Counted from the stretch's first letter, positions 19,601 to 32,618 are shown. The stretch: 64,000 nt of DNA from Ascoidea asiatica (GCA_001600695.1 BCKQ01000001.1:796432-860431); one strand, 5' to 3'. Notes: a model not told the origin generated them from the letters alone. Numbers and translations: made by a program.

Positions 19601-20982
19601 ATATCAATTGAATTTTCATTTAAAGAATCATTTAATAAATCTAAAGATTTATCTAATAAATTTGAATTAAAAGGTTTAAAATTTGAAATTTTAATAATTT
19701 TATCATTATTATTAGATTTATTATTTTCATTATTATTAATTGTAATAATTTTACCAGAATTTGAAAAAAAAACTTTAAAATTTTTTTTATACCATTTTGG
19801 AGCTTGTTGAATTAAAATTTTTGGATTTTGAGATTCTGAATTAGTAATATTTGACCAAAAATCATCATCATTTTTAGAATTATTATTATCAATTATTGAA
19901 GGAGAAGTATCTTGTAAAGATTGAATAGTAATTTTATTATCAAAAGAAGAAGTTGCAAAAAAATCAGGATTTTTTGGAGCAAATTTAACATTATAACACC
20001 AATTTGAAGTTGTTGGATATTCAATTAATTTTTCTGCGGTGATTGGATTCCATAAATAAGTTGAATTATCTTTACCAGAAGATAATAATAAATTTTCATC
20101 ATTATTACACCAATCAAGACTTAAAACACCCTTTTTATGAGAATTTAAAGTTTTTAAAGGTTCTTTTGTATTTCTTAAATCCCAAGTTAAAATTACAGGA
20201 TAATAATCAGAATCAGAAGCAGTTACTAATAAAGTTGAAATTGATGGATGCCAATTAACAGTTGATAAATTTGCTCTACCACCTTCAGGAGGAGAATAAT
20301 TTATATGTAAAATTTCTTTTTTATTTCTTAAATCCCAAATTGAAGTATAACCAGAATTACCTGCAGTTGCTAAAATATGAGACATACCATTATTCCAAGA
20401 AATAGAACTAATTTCATCAATTGGAGTCATTGATTGACCAGGTATAAAAGGTTGATTAAATTTTTTTGTATCCCAAATAAAAATTTCACCTTTTAAACCA
20501 GAAGAAGCTAATAAATGATTTTGAATTGGATTAAATTTAACAGCTTTAACAGAGGAAGTATGTTTTTTAGCTTTATATAAAGTAATTAAATCAGAATTTT
20601 TATTATTTAATAAATCATTTGGATTATAAAAATCAATTGTACCATTTTCTAGACCTGCAGCTAATAAACCAAGATTATAATTATCAAAAGGTTTACTCCA
20701 ATCTAAAGAATAAGCTTTTGCATCTATATTATAAGAAGCTATTGGTTTTTCATTTTCATTATCATTATTATTATTATTATCATTATTATTATCATTATTA
20801 TTATTATTGGTTGATGAATTATTATTTGAATTTGATTTAAAAGGATCCCAGATTTCTAATTTTGAAGAAGAATCAAAATCTATATCTATTGCACCAGCTA
20901 TTGTTGCAGAAGCTAAATAAGGTAAATTATTATTTGACCAAGCAAATGCAGCTGTTCGATGAATTTCATATAATTTAACCAT
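16654..20982 (-). CDS. SEC31: COPII outer-coat subunit Sec31
   Basis: 1442 aa, slightly longer than S. cerevisiae Sec31 (about 1270). With Sec13 it forms the outer cage of ER-to-Golgi COPII vesicles. It opens MVKLYEIHRTAAFAWS and has an N-terminal WD40 propeller (about 1-370; repeats ending IFIWD, TSIWDLR, ILTWDLR, TYLWNP). An alpha-solenoid follows about 630-900 (ILGNLDKAINILI, AFLLAINTNSIKLL), then a Pro/Asn/Gln-rich linker (about 940-1300) with PPP-type segments of the kind that bind Sec23, and a conserved helical C-terminus (HIPEKLQPIFNRI... ALHMEMA). Poly-Asn/Asp sits at residues 50-75 between propeller blades. Three DDFFS(K/N)L motifs occur near 554, 572 and 595. A (TATTG/A)n microsatellite lies just upstream of the start. 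Confidence 0.96.
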   Translation of the reverse strand: MVKLYEIHRTAAFAWSNNNLPYLASATIAGAIDIDFDSSSKLEIWDPFKSNSNNNSSTNNNNNDNNNDNNNNNDNENEKPIASYNIDAKAYSLDWSKPFDNYNLGLLAAGLENGTIDFYNPNDLLNNKNSDLITLYKAKKHTSSVKAVKFNPIQNHLLASSGLKGEIFIWDTKKFNQPFIPGQSMTPIDEISSISWNNGMSHILATAGNSGYTSIWDLRNKKEILHINYSPPEGGRANLSTVNWHPSISTLLVTASDSDYYPVILTWDLRNTKEPLKTLNSHKKGVLSLDWCNNDENLLLSSGKDNSTYLWNPITAEKLIEYPTTSNWCYNVKFAPKNPDFFATSSFDNKITIQSLQDTSPSIIDNNNSKNDDDFWSNITNSESQNPKILIQQAPKWYKKNFKVFFSNSGKIITINNNENNKSNNNDKIIKISNFKPFNSNLLDKSLDLLNDSLNENSIDIKKTIEKLSKIDKNDKNDFELLKELIDSNKKDLIKSHFNYDKPDEIKSIETKSENDSEKETKSEETKEETKISDDIKENQNIQDTLITDNNNEDDFFSKLSQEPKEISNDDKSTDDFFSKLVNEEPLKDNSKNKSSDDFFSNLSEQQKELDETYKPSGIFKIIDNKIDSTDDQNLKKLIILGNLDKAINILISKDKLNEAFLLAINTNSIKLLKKIKNEYFKKHSKSSLSRLLFNIDTDESKTNSNIFDLIENGDLNNWVDISLAVSTYVKDENQFNKVMSELGDRLLSSKDISSSNLRNDAILCYLSSGSLDKISNIWLKEINSLEESILKEAKNGSDEIKSPSDAYFKSLTAFITKVLTFRKFMNKSYTVNESSVVSIFLKYVSLLIDIHEFKNAAKILTILPSESKDVKTEKERVTKILGKSISNKASNSNVLGGNNLSQKRRNMTGKYSNYSNNNSSIPTKAFQTPKPVSTTTPSLMKNNFYAPSLSSSINPINPTNNYNNNNNVPNSSIPQPNPYSRSTITNPYQPVNNQVLSPPHHGIKGLDSISELGSSLPQPPITNKKSKEGGWNDLPDTFSKVNSRRAITPAKAINIQSNFNQQQNQPNMAPPISRKASISNMQMGGGPPPRTRSRQNSKPPSRVMSPAPALNHSSSFNRYTPPPQAQVATQQPMNVNNGYNNGFNNGFMSPPSASRTPLQAPHNPYAPSALIVPNGPMGAMQNNQGPMMASPPQQYPIYGGGRTTPNLYDGSSVGGVGPYSNQLPPQSNEFNQGSMIGNGIGNGSTYAPPIGNKPSNLPPPTIPLHMRKQSLTNTAVTSVTLLPPSTGNLMMPPTPTALESIVAQEQAEELRHEKIQNSSVPKVIKHPKGDRSHIPEKLQPIFNRINEEILTLEPNIPPTYTKQFNATVKKLNILFDHLNNNDLDDPNLEDSLLNLSEALVKRDYNTAKALHMEMAANDNSKNGKWLLGVNRFISIVSAVNN

Positions 20983-23029
20983 ATTATATTATATTGTATT
21001 GTATTGTATTATATTGTATTGTATTGTATTATATTATTTGTATTATATTGAATATTGTTTATTTATTATTTATTTATAAGTTACTTAATTGATTAATGAG
21101 TAAATCAGGAGAATATGCATTTGTTTAAAAGATTGATTAATTGAGATGAAGTACTTTAATAAAGCACAAGTGTAATATATTTTTCAATCAATTCACAAAC
21201 AATATATAAATGTAATATTTTGAAGATTGTTTAATTCAATTACTTATATATTTTATATATATATATATATATATAATTGATATATATTCGAGATATATTC
21301 GAGATCTATTTTGAAATTGAATATAAATTTAAGGATTGTTTTGATGGTTTTAGAGGATTGAATATGATTTTTGACTGTCAGATCTGACTTTTCACAACAC
21401 CTTTTTTTGAAGTTATTAAAGTAGTGAAATGGTGAAATGGTGAAGTTGGCGTTGTTTGTTGGTGTTGTTAAGAAAAATAAGGCTAGCACTGAAGTGTTTA
21501 ACTGTTAACTTGGAGAGTGATTCAAGTTACTTACTTGGCTTGTTGTTTGGTGATTATTATTTACCTACGTGTTAACTGTTCCTGGGTGGATTTATTGCAC
21601 TTCTGCTACAGTACTACAAACAGTACTACAAACAGTATTGCATTGCAGACTTACTGTAGATAAAGGACAGTCGGAAACAGCTGGCACCGGTCACGAGATA
21701 AGCACATGCACGTGAGTAAACGAGTCCATAAATACGGGCAGTGTTACATAATTATTTACGTAATTATAATTTTTCCACGCACGTATTAACATTCAGATCA
21801 AGAGTAATTACAAGCACAGAACATTAGTATGCAGTATATCATGTATTTCTCTGCATAGTAGCTTGCTAAGCACACTCCAATTTCAAGATCCACCACTGTG
21901 GCTCATTAGATAGTTACAGGTTACCCTACTCATTTTAATTTTAATTTATTATTCTAGACGTAGACTGAGTCTGATAAATTCATTTTATTGCTATTTATCA
22001 AAATTATATTTGGCCTGGAATCTATTCATATCTCTCCAAATTTAGAAATTGTGAACCTAAATCAATCTAAGCTAATACTCGTTTAACTTTCTGTGAATAT
22101 ATGAGTACAGAATGTACATTTTTATACAGTACATAACATCTGCCCTATCTTTTATAAACTGGAAGCTTCCATGGACCCCAGGCTTATTTTGTATTTAGCC
22201 AGGCATATACCTATTCAAACCGGCTATTTGTTTAACTTCTTTTAATTCTTACTATAAAAACCACCGAGTAATACGGAACTAAGACCACTGAGGTTGAAAT
22301 TTATTCTGCGTGCTGGTTTCAGCTTGTCTGCTATACACCACCCTCTGGTTTCCCTTAGCTATGGCCAGTCCAGCCTCATCCGACAATGCAGGGAGACACT
22401 TTCTGTTTCAGGCTGAGCACCCCGACTAGCAGCAGAGTACTGATCCGCTCCCGAATAAGGTTTGGTCAAGATTTCCTTCTCGATTTCATAACAAACAAGC
22501 AATTCCACGAAGGAGCAAACCAAAAATAAATATTCTTTACAATTTTTTCTTCCTTCCTGGTCTATTTTCTACTGTAATTATTTATTTATCTCTTAATTTC
22601 TATTTTTTTTAAATTTCTTATTTGTTTTTTTTTCCATTTTTATTTAAATTTATCCAAAAGAACATAAATTTCATTTTCAAAAAGTTATTTATGACCAAAT
22701 AAATTCAATCATAAGTAAAAGAGTATTTGAATCTTAAATTAAAAGTGAAATTGAAATTGAAATTGAAAGTGAAATAGTTTAATTAAAATATATATAAAAT
22801 ATATATATAAAAATTAATAATTCTCTTTTCTTTTCTTTTATTTTCTCATTTTTTCTTTTAATATTATATCACTTATCATACATCAAATTGATAACGTATA
22901 TAATTTTATATTTAATCTCATTTATATTTTCATATTTAAAAACACTCAATTCATCAAAAAAAAATATTCAATAAATATATAATTAGTATATTATTTATTT
23001 ATATACAAATAATTATTTAACTGATCAAA
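20983..23029. other. Long divergent intergenic region SEC31 / CSC1-type gene
   Basis: About 2 kb between two start codons. Next to SEC31 is a (TATTG/TATTA)n run. 21490-21960 is of mixed composition with CACGTG at 21709-21714. About 22180-22510 is a distinctly GC-rich island with no coding frame. 22740-22775 is a (GAAATT)n run in the leader of the downstream gene. No tRNA or known snRNA signature was recognised. The island could be an upstream regulatory region or an unrecognised structured RNA. Confidence 0.55.
20985..21055. repeat. (TATTG/TATTA)n microsatellite
   Basis: Interrupted 5-nt tandem run of TATTG and TATTA units directly upstream of the SEC31 start codon (5' leader on the minus strand). 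Confidence 0.8.
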
Positions 23030-25690
23030 ATGGCTGATAGTTCTCAAACTTCATCTTCAGTTTCCTCATTTGTTTCAGCTCTTATATTAAATGGTGTAAT
23101 TTTCTTAATTTTTATAACTTGTTTTGTACTCTTAAGACCAAAAGAATCAAGAGTTTATCAACCAAGAAGAATTTTAAATACTGTTCCAATTGATAAAAGA
23201 CCTGATGAATCTCCAAATGGTTATTTTGGTTGGATTAATCATTTATTATCAAAATCTCAATCTTGGATTATTCAACAAACTGGTATTGATGGATTTTTCT
23301 TTTTAAGATTTTTATTTTTTTTCGCTTCAACTTGTTTCTTAGCTTGTTTTTTAATTTTACCAATTTTATTACCTGTTAATGCAACAAATGGTAGAAATTT
23401 ACAAGGTTTTGATTTAATTTCTTATTCAAATATTAAAAATAAAAATAGAGTTTTTGCTCATGTTTTCTTATCTTGGTTTTTTTTCGGTTTAATAATTTTT
23501 GGAATTTATAGAGAATTAATTTATTATATCTCTTTTAAACATTCTTTACAATCAACTCCATATTATGATAGTTTATTATCTTCAAAAACTATATTAATAA
23601 CTTCTTTACCTGATTCTTTAAAAGATAATGAAACTGAATTTAGAAATTTATTTCCATTTTTAAAATCTTTAAATTATTCAAGAAATTTTAAAATTTTAGA
23701 AAAAAAAGTTGAAGAAAGATCAAAATTATATAATAAATATGAAGCTGCTTTAAATAAAATTATTAATAAATCAATGAAAATTAGAACAAAAGCAATTAAA
23801 AAAAATAAAGAAATACCTGAACCTGAAGATGAAATTACTGCTTATATACCTGATAAAAAATTACCAACTCATAAATTAAAACCAATAATTGGTAAAAAAG
23901 TTAAAACTATTGATTATTCTTTATCTCATTTACCTGAATTAAATGATGAAATTATTAATTTACAATCTGATTATTTAAATAATGAAAAAAATGGTTCTGT
24001 ATTTTTAGAATTTAATAATCAAATTGATGCTCAAACTTGTTATCAATCTTTAAATTATAATAAATTATTTAAAAATTCTAAATTTATTATTAATATTTCT
24101 CCAGAAGATATAATTTGGGAAAATTTATCATTATCTGCAACTGTAAGAAGAATTAAAAAAATTATTGCAAAAGCTGCTTTAACTCTGTTAATTATATTTT
24201 GGGCAATTCCTGTTGCTGTTGTTGGTTGTATTTCAAATATTAATTATTTAACTGAAAAAGTTCATTTTTTAAGATTTATTAATAATATGCCAAGTTCTCT
24301 TATGGGTATTATAACTGCTTTATTACCAACAATAATGTTATCAATTTTAATGTCTTTAGTTCCACCAATTATTAAAAAAGCTGGAAAATTTGGTGGTTTA
24401 TTAACTTATCAAGAAATTGATCTTTGGTGTCATGATTGGTATTATGCATTTCAAGTTATTCAAGTATTTTTAGTTACAACTTGTGCTTCAGCTGCAACTT
24501 CTGTTGTAACTGAAATTATTAAAGAACCAAGTTCTGCATTAACTTTATTAGCAGCAAATTTACCAAAAGCTTCAAATTTTTATATATCATATATCTTACT
24601 TCAAGGTTTATCAATTCCAGGTGGTGCATTATTTCAAGTTGTTGCATTAATTTTATCAAAAATTTTAGGTAGATTTTTAGATAATACTCCAAGAAAGAAA
24701 TGGACTAGATTTAATAGTTTAAGTAAACCAAGTTGGGGTGTTGTATTTCCACCATATGCATTAATTGGTGCAATTGCAATAACATATTCAATAATTGCAC
24801 CAATTATTGTTGCATTTGCAGCAGTTGCATTTATTTTAATTTATATGGCTTATATTTATAATTTAACATATGTTATGGATAATTCAATTGATTCAAGAGG
24901 TAGACATTATCCAAAATCTTTATTTCAAATATTTGTTGCATTATATTTAGCAGAAGTTTGTTTAACAGGTTTATTTGTTTTTAATAAAAGTTGGGCACCA
25001 GTTGTTCTTGAAGTTATTTGTATAGTTGCAACAGTTTTGTCACATTTATATTTTAAATGGAAATTTATTCCATTATATGATCAAGTACCATTAAGTGCAC
25101 TTTATGAAACTCAAGGTAATTCTAATTATCATTATAATATGAAAGATCAAGGTTTAAAAGAAATTAAAGAAACTGGTAAAAATTATTGGAATAATTCTTC
25201 AGATAATTCAAATTTTACAATTGAAAATGATAATGAAAATGAAATCGAAAATGAAAATGAAGATGGTTTAGATAATTCTGGAATGACAAGAGAAAGTAAA
25301 AATGATAAAAGTTCAGAAATGGCTGCAACTCAAGAACCACTTTCAGTTGGATTATCTGCAGAATCTAAAAAAACAGGTAAACAAAAATTTACTGAATTTA
25401 TACATCCAAGAACAAATCTTTCATTTAGTTATGTTAGATCAATATTACCAGATTTTTTCAATAATACAATGACATATGAAAATACTAAGGAAGCATATCT
25501 TGATCCTGCAGTTACAGATGAGCCAAAGAAAATTTGGATTCCAAAAGATCCAATGGGATTATCTGCAAAGGAAATTGAAAAAACTGAAGGTAAAATATTT
25601 GTTTCTGATGAGAATACTGATTTCAATGAAAAGGGAGCTTGTGAATATCTTGGACCTCCACCAGATTATGAAGAAGCAATTAAAATGTAA
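23030..25690 (+). CDS. CSC1/OSCA-family channel (Phm7/Rsn1 type)
   Basis: 886 aa multi-pass membrane protein of the calcium-permeable stress-gated (DUF221/RSN1_7TM) family. Order seen: N-terminal TM1 (VSALILNGVIFLIFITCFVL) then LRPKESRVYQPRR; two more TMs at about 88-160; a Lys-rich cytosolic loop (about 195-375); and the multi-TM core from LIIFWAIPVAVVGCISN (about 387) through 720. The soluble tail has WIPKDPMG near 840 and ends DYEEAIKM, like the extracellular/tail domain of Phm7 and Rsn1. Paralogues in this family (PHM7, RSN1, CSC1) cannot be told apart here, but the N-terminus and tail favour PHM7/RSN1 over CSC1. An acidic Asn/Glu insert lies at 725-755. It is followed in tandem by SPE3. 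Codon 386 is one of the few CTGs in the window. Confidence 0.85.
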   Translation: MADSSQTSSSVSSFVSALILNGVIFLIFITCFVLLRPKESRVYQPRRILNTVPIDKRPDESPNGYFGWINHLLSKSQSWIIQQTGIDGFFFLRFLFFFASTCFLACFLILPILLPVNATNGRNLQGFDLISYSNIKNKNRVFAHVFLSWFFFGLIIFGIYRELIYYISFKHSLQSTPYYDSLLSSKTILITSLPDSLKDNETEFRNLFPFLKSLNYSRNFKILEKKVEERSKLYNKYEAALNKIINKSMKIRTKAIKKNKEIPEPEDEITAYIPDKKLPTHKLKPIIGKKVKTIDYSLSHLPELNDEIINLQSDYLNNEKNGSVFLEFNNQIDAQTCYQSLNYNKLFKNSKFIINISPEDIIWENLSLSATVRRIKKIIAKAALTLLIIFWAIPVAVVGCISNINYLTEKVHFLRFINNMPSSLMGIITALLPTIMLSILMSLVPPIIKKAGKFGGLLTYQEIDLWCHDWYYAFQVIQVFLVTTCASAATSVVTEIIKEPSSALTLLAANLPKASNFYISYILLQGLSIPGGALFQVVALILSKILGRFLDNTPRKKWTRFNSLSKPSWGVVFPPYALIGAIAITYSIIAPIIVAFAAVAFILIYMAYIYNLTYVMDNSIDSRGRHYPKSLFQIFVALYLAEVCLTGLFVFNKSWAPVVLEVICIVATVLSHLYFKWKFIPLYDQVPLSALYETQGNSNYHYNMKDQGLKEIKETGKNYWNNSSDNSNFTIENDNENEIENENEDGLDNSGMTRESKNDKSSEMAATQEPLSVGLSAESKKTGKQKFTEFIHPRTNLSFSYVRSILPDFFNNTMTYENTKEAYLDPAVTDEPKKIWIPKDPMGLSAKEIEKTEGKIFVSDENTDFNEKGACEYLGPPPDYEEAIKM

Positions 25691-26680
25691 TAAATAATAA
25701 CCTGAGTAATTATTATTTCCATTTTTTGTCTTCATATTCTTCCTTTTTATATTCCTTATTGCAGCTTATTTTTTTTTTCATTAACCTTTTTCAACTTGTT
25801 TTATAAAATTTATTATAAACTATAGTATTACTATTATTATTATTATGATTATTATTATTACAGCATTTTTTTGAATGCTTTATGTTTTGTTTTTGTCAGT
25901 ATTTCAGGTGCTTATATGGGATCAATTGTTTTTAGTACTTATTTTGATTATATTTTTGTTTATCTTCCAATATTCTTCTTTTTTTATGAATTGCTAATAA
26001 TAGTAAAATTCTTTTTAATATATTTTTAATACTTTTAATCTATAACTCTACAGACTATTTATTTAATCATTTATCTATCTATTTAATTTAGGATACCCGT
26101 ATTTGTGGTCTCCATTTTTGAATTTCAGTTTTTAAATTTATATCCGTATCCACCACGCGGATACCAAAGATTAACCGGCCTCGGATTGAAAAACTTTTTT
26201 TTATTTTCGCGAGGCACAAAAAAAAATGAAAAAAAAAAAGTGGGAAGTTTTCCGAAAAATTATTTCAAAGGCCATTTTGATCACTGAAAAGTTACCAGAT
26301 TCATATTGAATTGAGATTTGAATTGAGAATAAATTGACATTGGATTCGTAGTTATTTGTATTTGTAAGTCCCTGAATGGCCTTAGAAGAAAATATGAGTG
26401 GTGTGAAGTGTCTGAACCTAAAGTAGACAGAGTTCAAGCGAGAACGTTTCCCACCAGCGCACTGTAAAAATTTTATTTTTTTCACTTGGCTCGAGTGTTT
26501 AAATTTTATTGCTCTGTTTTATTTGTTTAAGTATTTAAACTCGACTTTTTCTCAGCTCATCTCTTTCTAAAATTTTTCATTTCTATTGTTTTGTTTCCCT
26601 TCCAGTATTACTTTGAAATTGTATCCATTGATAATATCCAAATATATATCTGAGTTCATATTCAAATTCTATAATCAACA
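25691..26680. other. Intergenic upstream of SPE3
   Basis: 990 bp. T-rich 3' end of the channel gene, then a GC-richer block at 26090-26200 with three GGATAC/GTATCC sites (26091-26096, 26146-26151, 26159-26164), the last two forming an inverted repeat. The minus-strand open frame 26201-26485 is not gene-like. 26500-26680 is the T-rich leader of SPE3. Confidence 0.55.
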
Positions 26681-27565
26681 ATGTCCGAAAAAGAATTAAG
26701 TCATCCTGCCATTAAAGATGGTTGGTTCAGTGAAATTTCTGATACTATGTGGCCAGGCCAAGCAATGACTTTAAGAGTTGAAAAAATTTTATTAGCTGAA
26801 AAAACTAAATATCAAGATTTATTAGTATTTAAATCAACTGATTATGGTGTTGTTTTAGTTCTTGATAATGTAATTCAAGTTACTGAAAGAGATGAATTTT
26901 CTTATCAAGAAATGATTGCTCATTTAGCTTTATGTTCTCATCCAAATCCAAAAAATATTTTAGTTATCGGTGGTGGTGATGGTGGTGTTCTTAGAGAAAT
27001 CATTAAACATTCTTCTGTTGAACATGCCACACTTTGTGATATTGATGAAGGTGTAATCAATGCTTCTAAAAAATACTTACCAGATATGGCTAAATCTTAT
27101 AATGATCCAAAAGTTAAAGTTGTAATTGGTGATGGTTTTAAATTTTTAAATGAATATAAAAATTCATTTGATGTAATTATTACAGATTCTTCTGATCCTG
27201 AAGGTCCTGCAGAAACTTTATTTCAAAAACCATATTTTCAATTATTACATGATGCTTTAACTGAAAATGGTGTAATTTCAACTCAAGCTGAAAGTATTTG
27301 GTTACATATGAAAATTATTAAAGATTTGAAAAAAACTTGTGATTCAGTTTTTCCAAATGTCAGATATTCTTATTGTACAATTCCAACTTATCCTTCTGGT
27401 CAAATTGGTTTTATGGTTTGTTCAAAAAATAAAAATATTGATTTATCAAAACCTTTAAAAACTTTTACAGAAGATGAAGAAAAAAAATTATTTAGATATT
27501 ATTCAAAAGAAATTCATCAAGCTTCTTTTGTACTTCCAAACTTTGCAAGAAAAGAACTTGAATAA
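26681..27565 (+). CDS. SPE3: Spermidine synthase
   Basis: 294 aa, matching the yeast enzyme length. Transfers the aminopropyl group of decarboxylated S-adenosylmethionine to putrescine to give spermidine (cytosolic polyamine pathway). Starts [20 protein letters not shown] with the typical N-terminal strand domain. The Rossmann core has [16 protein letters not shown] (cofactor loop), the acidic CDIDEGVI, and the active-site segment [16 protein letters not shown] containing the catalytic Asp. Later blocks [16 protein letters not shown] and [14 protein letters not shown] complete the fold. Spermine synthase (SPE4) is the close paralogue; overall identity with Spe3 blocks and the length favour Spe3. 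It is convergent with PMT4. Confidence 0.94.
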   Translation: MSEKELSHPAIKDGWFSEISDTMWPGQAMTLRVEKILLAEKTKYQDLLVFKSTDYGVVLVLDNVIQVTERDEFSYQEMIAHLALCSHPNPKNILVIGGGDGGVLREIIKHSSVEHATLCDIDEGVINASKKYLPDMAKSYNDPKVKVVIGDGFKFLNEYKNSFDVIITDSSDPEGPAETLFQKPYFQLLHDALTENGVISTQAESIWLHMKIIKDLKKTCDSVFPNVRYSYCTIPTYPSGQIGFMVCSKNKNIDLSKPLKTFTEDEEKKLFRYYSKEIHQASFVLPNFARKELE

Positions 27566-27909
27566 AATTAATAATAAATTGATTATATCATTATATGACT
27601 TTTTACTATTTAATGCCTTTTTCTTTTCTCAATAAAACTTTACTTACTTTTATCTTTTCATTCTTCTCAACGTAATCTCACTTAAACTATTTTACAATTA
27701 TTTTTCACTTTTTTTTTTTATAGTTAACTTAATATAATCAGTTATTCAATAGAATTACATTTACATTTACTTAAAATTACATTCTAACCATCTAAAGAGA
27801 TATAAATTCAATAATATACTATTTATTTATTTCTATTTTTTTTTTTGTTATCGTTTTATTTGGCTCATTATTTTAACTAGTTTATATATATATATAATTA
27901 TAACATTAA
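27566..27909. other. Intergenic between convergent SPE3 and PMT4
   Basis: 344 bp of T-rich and A-rich 3' sequence between two stop codons; nothing further seen. Confidence 0.6.
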
Positions 27910-30309
27910 TCATTTGGCAAAATGAAGTTGAATACTTAACCATTGTCTTGCTTTAACTTGAGCAATTGATAAAGATTCATTACCATAAGTTAAAGGTTTA
28001 AAAAACATGAAACATGAAATTAATAAAGTCATTAAAATTGCAAATGTAATTGTATATGGAATTTTATTTAAAATATGAGGATTTTCATTATTTGAATTTA
28101 ATTTTTTTCTATTTTCTTTTTTATTAAAATTTAATTTAACTTTTTCACTATCTAATAATAATGCATCACCTCTATTATCGGTGAAAATAAATTCAAGAAT
28201 TCCACCTGCAAATTCACTTGCAATTAAATGTGCAGGTAAATAATGATGTAAAAATTTTTGTCTATTCATTAAAAAAAATGGTAAATAATGACAACACCAA
28301 CCTAAAAAGAAAAACCCAATATTATAATATAATCTTGATCTTGAAAATTCATTAAATGCAAAAATTTCTCTACGTCTTGATAATTGATCAGCTAAAATTA
28401 AACCTAAAAATACACAAATTAAAATAACTTGTAAATTCCAACCAAATACATTTCCAATGAAATAAATTTGTTCTCTTGTATCATCTTTTGAAGTCCAAAA
28501 TGAAACACCAGATAAAGAAAATGGCCAAGTTTCAGGTTCTGAAGCAAATGGATGTTCAGAAGTTAATTTATTATTTTGAACAAACATTTGTTTTTGTAAT
28601 TCTAACCATTTTTTTAAAAATGGAATTTTTTTAACTTCTTTTGGTATATATAATTTTCTATCATCATTTAAATTAATAATTTTATCAAAAGTCCAAATAT
28701 TTGAATTATCTTGAATTTTTTTATTACCATTAATTTCTTGTTGATTAAAACCCCATTCTGGTAATAATTTATCATTATGAGTCCACATTGCAACAATTGT
28801 TGGTACATGTAAAATTTTAATTAAAGAAGATTTTGTTTTTAAAATTGAATTTAAATTTTTATCAGTTGGACCAATTTTAAATAAAGTATCATTAAATCTA
28901 TTATTATTTGCTTCTTCAACATTAATAGTTGTAAATTCTTCATTTGTTGGATAAAATGGAGAAGCAACATCATGAGTTAAAAGAAAAGATTTTGTATTAA
29001 CATGATATAATCTAATAATATCAGAAACATGAACAGGATGATTTAATTTACTTTGATCATTTTCATTTGAAAATTCAATTTTTGGTAAAATTTGCCAATA
29101 ATTATTTGGATCATTTTCAATATCTTCAAAAGATTTATCATTTAAATTTGAAGTAACTGCAGTAACTTGTTGACCTTTTGAAGAAACTCTACCATCTTCA
29201 TAACGTAATGGATATTCATAAGGATGAGAATGTAAAAAAGATTCAGTTTCTTTATGTTTTAAAGTTATAATATCATAATAATTAATTTGTTTTGATTCTT
29301 TTGCCATTGGATTATCACCTAAAGTTTCTTGAAATTCTGGAGACATGAAATTATCACCAGTACCAGATTTTATTAAAATTTTAAAATGACAATAAAACCA
29401 AAATAAATAAATTAAAAATGGTATAAAAATTAAAAAAAATAATCTTATAAAAAAATGTTTTAAGAAAGTTTCAATTTTTAAATTATTTTTTTTAATATCT
29501 AATAAATCCCAAAGATCAATAACAACTGCAGAACCAATAGTTAAATAAGTGAAAACACCAACATATTTTGTTGAAATTACACAAGATAATGAAACTCCAG
29601 TTAAAAATAACCATTTATACCAATTATAAGTAAATGGAAATTTTTTTTGTTTAATAAATTTAATATATGAATAAATTGATAAAGCAACAGATAAAATTAA
29701 AGTTGCATCTAATAATATTAATCTTGTTTCAGAAACATGAGCATTATCAAATAATACTAAAGAAGAAGCAAATAAACATGCAGTTATAGAATAATTTGAT
29801 TCTTTCATTGTTAAAAATACAACTGGAATTGTTAAAGTACCTAATATTGCAGATAATGATCTATAAGGTATATAAGGTACATTATTTTCAATATAACTAT
29901 CACCAATATGATCGAATTTGAATTTACCGGAATAACCAATAATATAACCTATGAAGGCAATTAAAAGTTTTGCAAAAGGAGGATGTAAATCAAAAAAATA
30001 AGTTCTTTCAAGATAATAAGAAGCAAATTTACCAAAATGAACTTCATCGAATACAACTTGATCAGGATATGAAATTGAATAAAATCTAGTCAATAAAGCT
30101 AAAAAAGTAATGAAATATAAAGCTAAATTATATTTATAATTTGGGGAAGGTAATTTTGATATATCATTATTATGATAATGATTATTATTATTAATAATTT
30201 TAGTATCAATAGGATTATCAAATAATTTCAAATTATCTTTTGATTTTTTTGATTTTAATGTATTTGATTTTTTTGAATTAACTGAAACATTTTTTCTTGG
30301 AGGAGGCAT
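27910..30309 (-). CDS. PMT4: Protein O-mannosyltransferase 4
   Basis: 799 aa (S. cerevisiae Pmt4 762). ER membrane enzyme that transfers mannose from dolichyl-phosphate mannose to Ser/Thr of secretory proteins, especially membrane-anchored ones; Pmt4 acts as a homodimer. The first luminal loop reads FDEVHFGKFASYYLERTYFF then DLHPPFAK, with the catalytic Asp-Glu pair; the wording FGKFASYYLER is specific to Pmt4 and differs from Pmt1/Pmt2. ETRLILLDA and ISTKYVGVFTY follow. Three MIR repeats occupy about 320-530 (LHSHPYEYP, LLTHDVASPFYPTNEE, WTHNDKLLPEWG). C-terminal TMs include WCCHYLPFFLMNRQKFLHHY. The N-terminal 50 residues are a Lys/Asn/Ser-rich cytosolic tail. No PTS or retention signal is needed for the assignment. 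Confidence 0.96.
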   Translation of the reverse strand: MPPPRKNVSVNSKKSNTLKSKKSKDNLKLFDNPIDTKIINNNNHYHNNDISKLPSPNYKYNLALYFITFLALLTRFYSISYPDQVVFDEVHFGKFASYYLERTYFFDLHPPFAKLLIAFIGYIIGYSGKFKFDHIGDSYIENNVPYIPYRSLSAILGTLTIPVVFLTMKESNYSITACLFASSLVLFDNAHVSETRLILLDATLILSVALSIYSYIKFIKQKKFPFTYNWYKWLFLTGVSLSCVISTKYVGVFTYLTIGSAVVIDLWDLLDIKKNNLKIETFLKHFFIRLFFLIFIPFLIYLFWFYCHFKILIKSGTGDNFMSPEFQETLGDNPMAKESKQINYYDIITLKHKETESFLHSHPYEYPLRYEDGRVSSKGQQVTAVTSNLNDKSFEDIENDPNNYWQILPKIEFSNENDQSKLNHPVHVSDIIRLYHVNTKSFLLTHDVASPFYPTNEEFTTINVEEANNNRFNDTLFKIGPTDKNLNSILKTKSSLIKILHVPTIVAMWTHNDKLLPEWGFNQQEINGNKKIQDNSNIWTFDKIINLNDDRKLYIPKEVKKIPFLKKWLELQKQMFVQNNKLTSEHPFASEPETWPFSLSGVSFWTSKDDTREQIYFIGNVFGWNLQVILICVFLGLILADQLSRRREIFAFNEFSRSRLYYNIGFFFLGWCCHYLPFFLMNRQKFLHHYLPAHLIASEFAGGILEFIFTDNRGDALLLDSEKVKLNFNKKENRKKLNSNNENPHILNKIPYTITFAILMTLLISCFMFFKPLTYGNESLSIAQVKARQWLSIQLHFAK

Positions 30310-32618
<2,309 letters not shown>

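Noticed and set aside
26201-26485. 94-aa minus-strand frame upstream of SPE3
   Set aside because: No conserved motif, Phe/Lys-rich end from an A run, and lies in promoter sequence.
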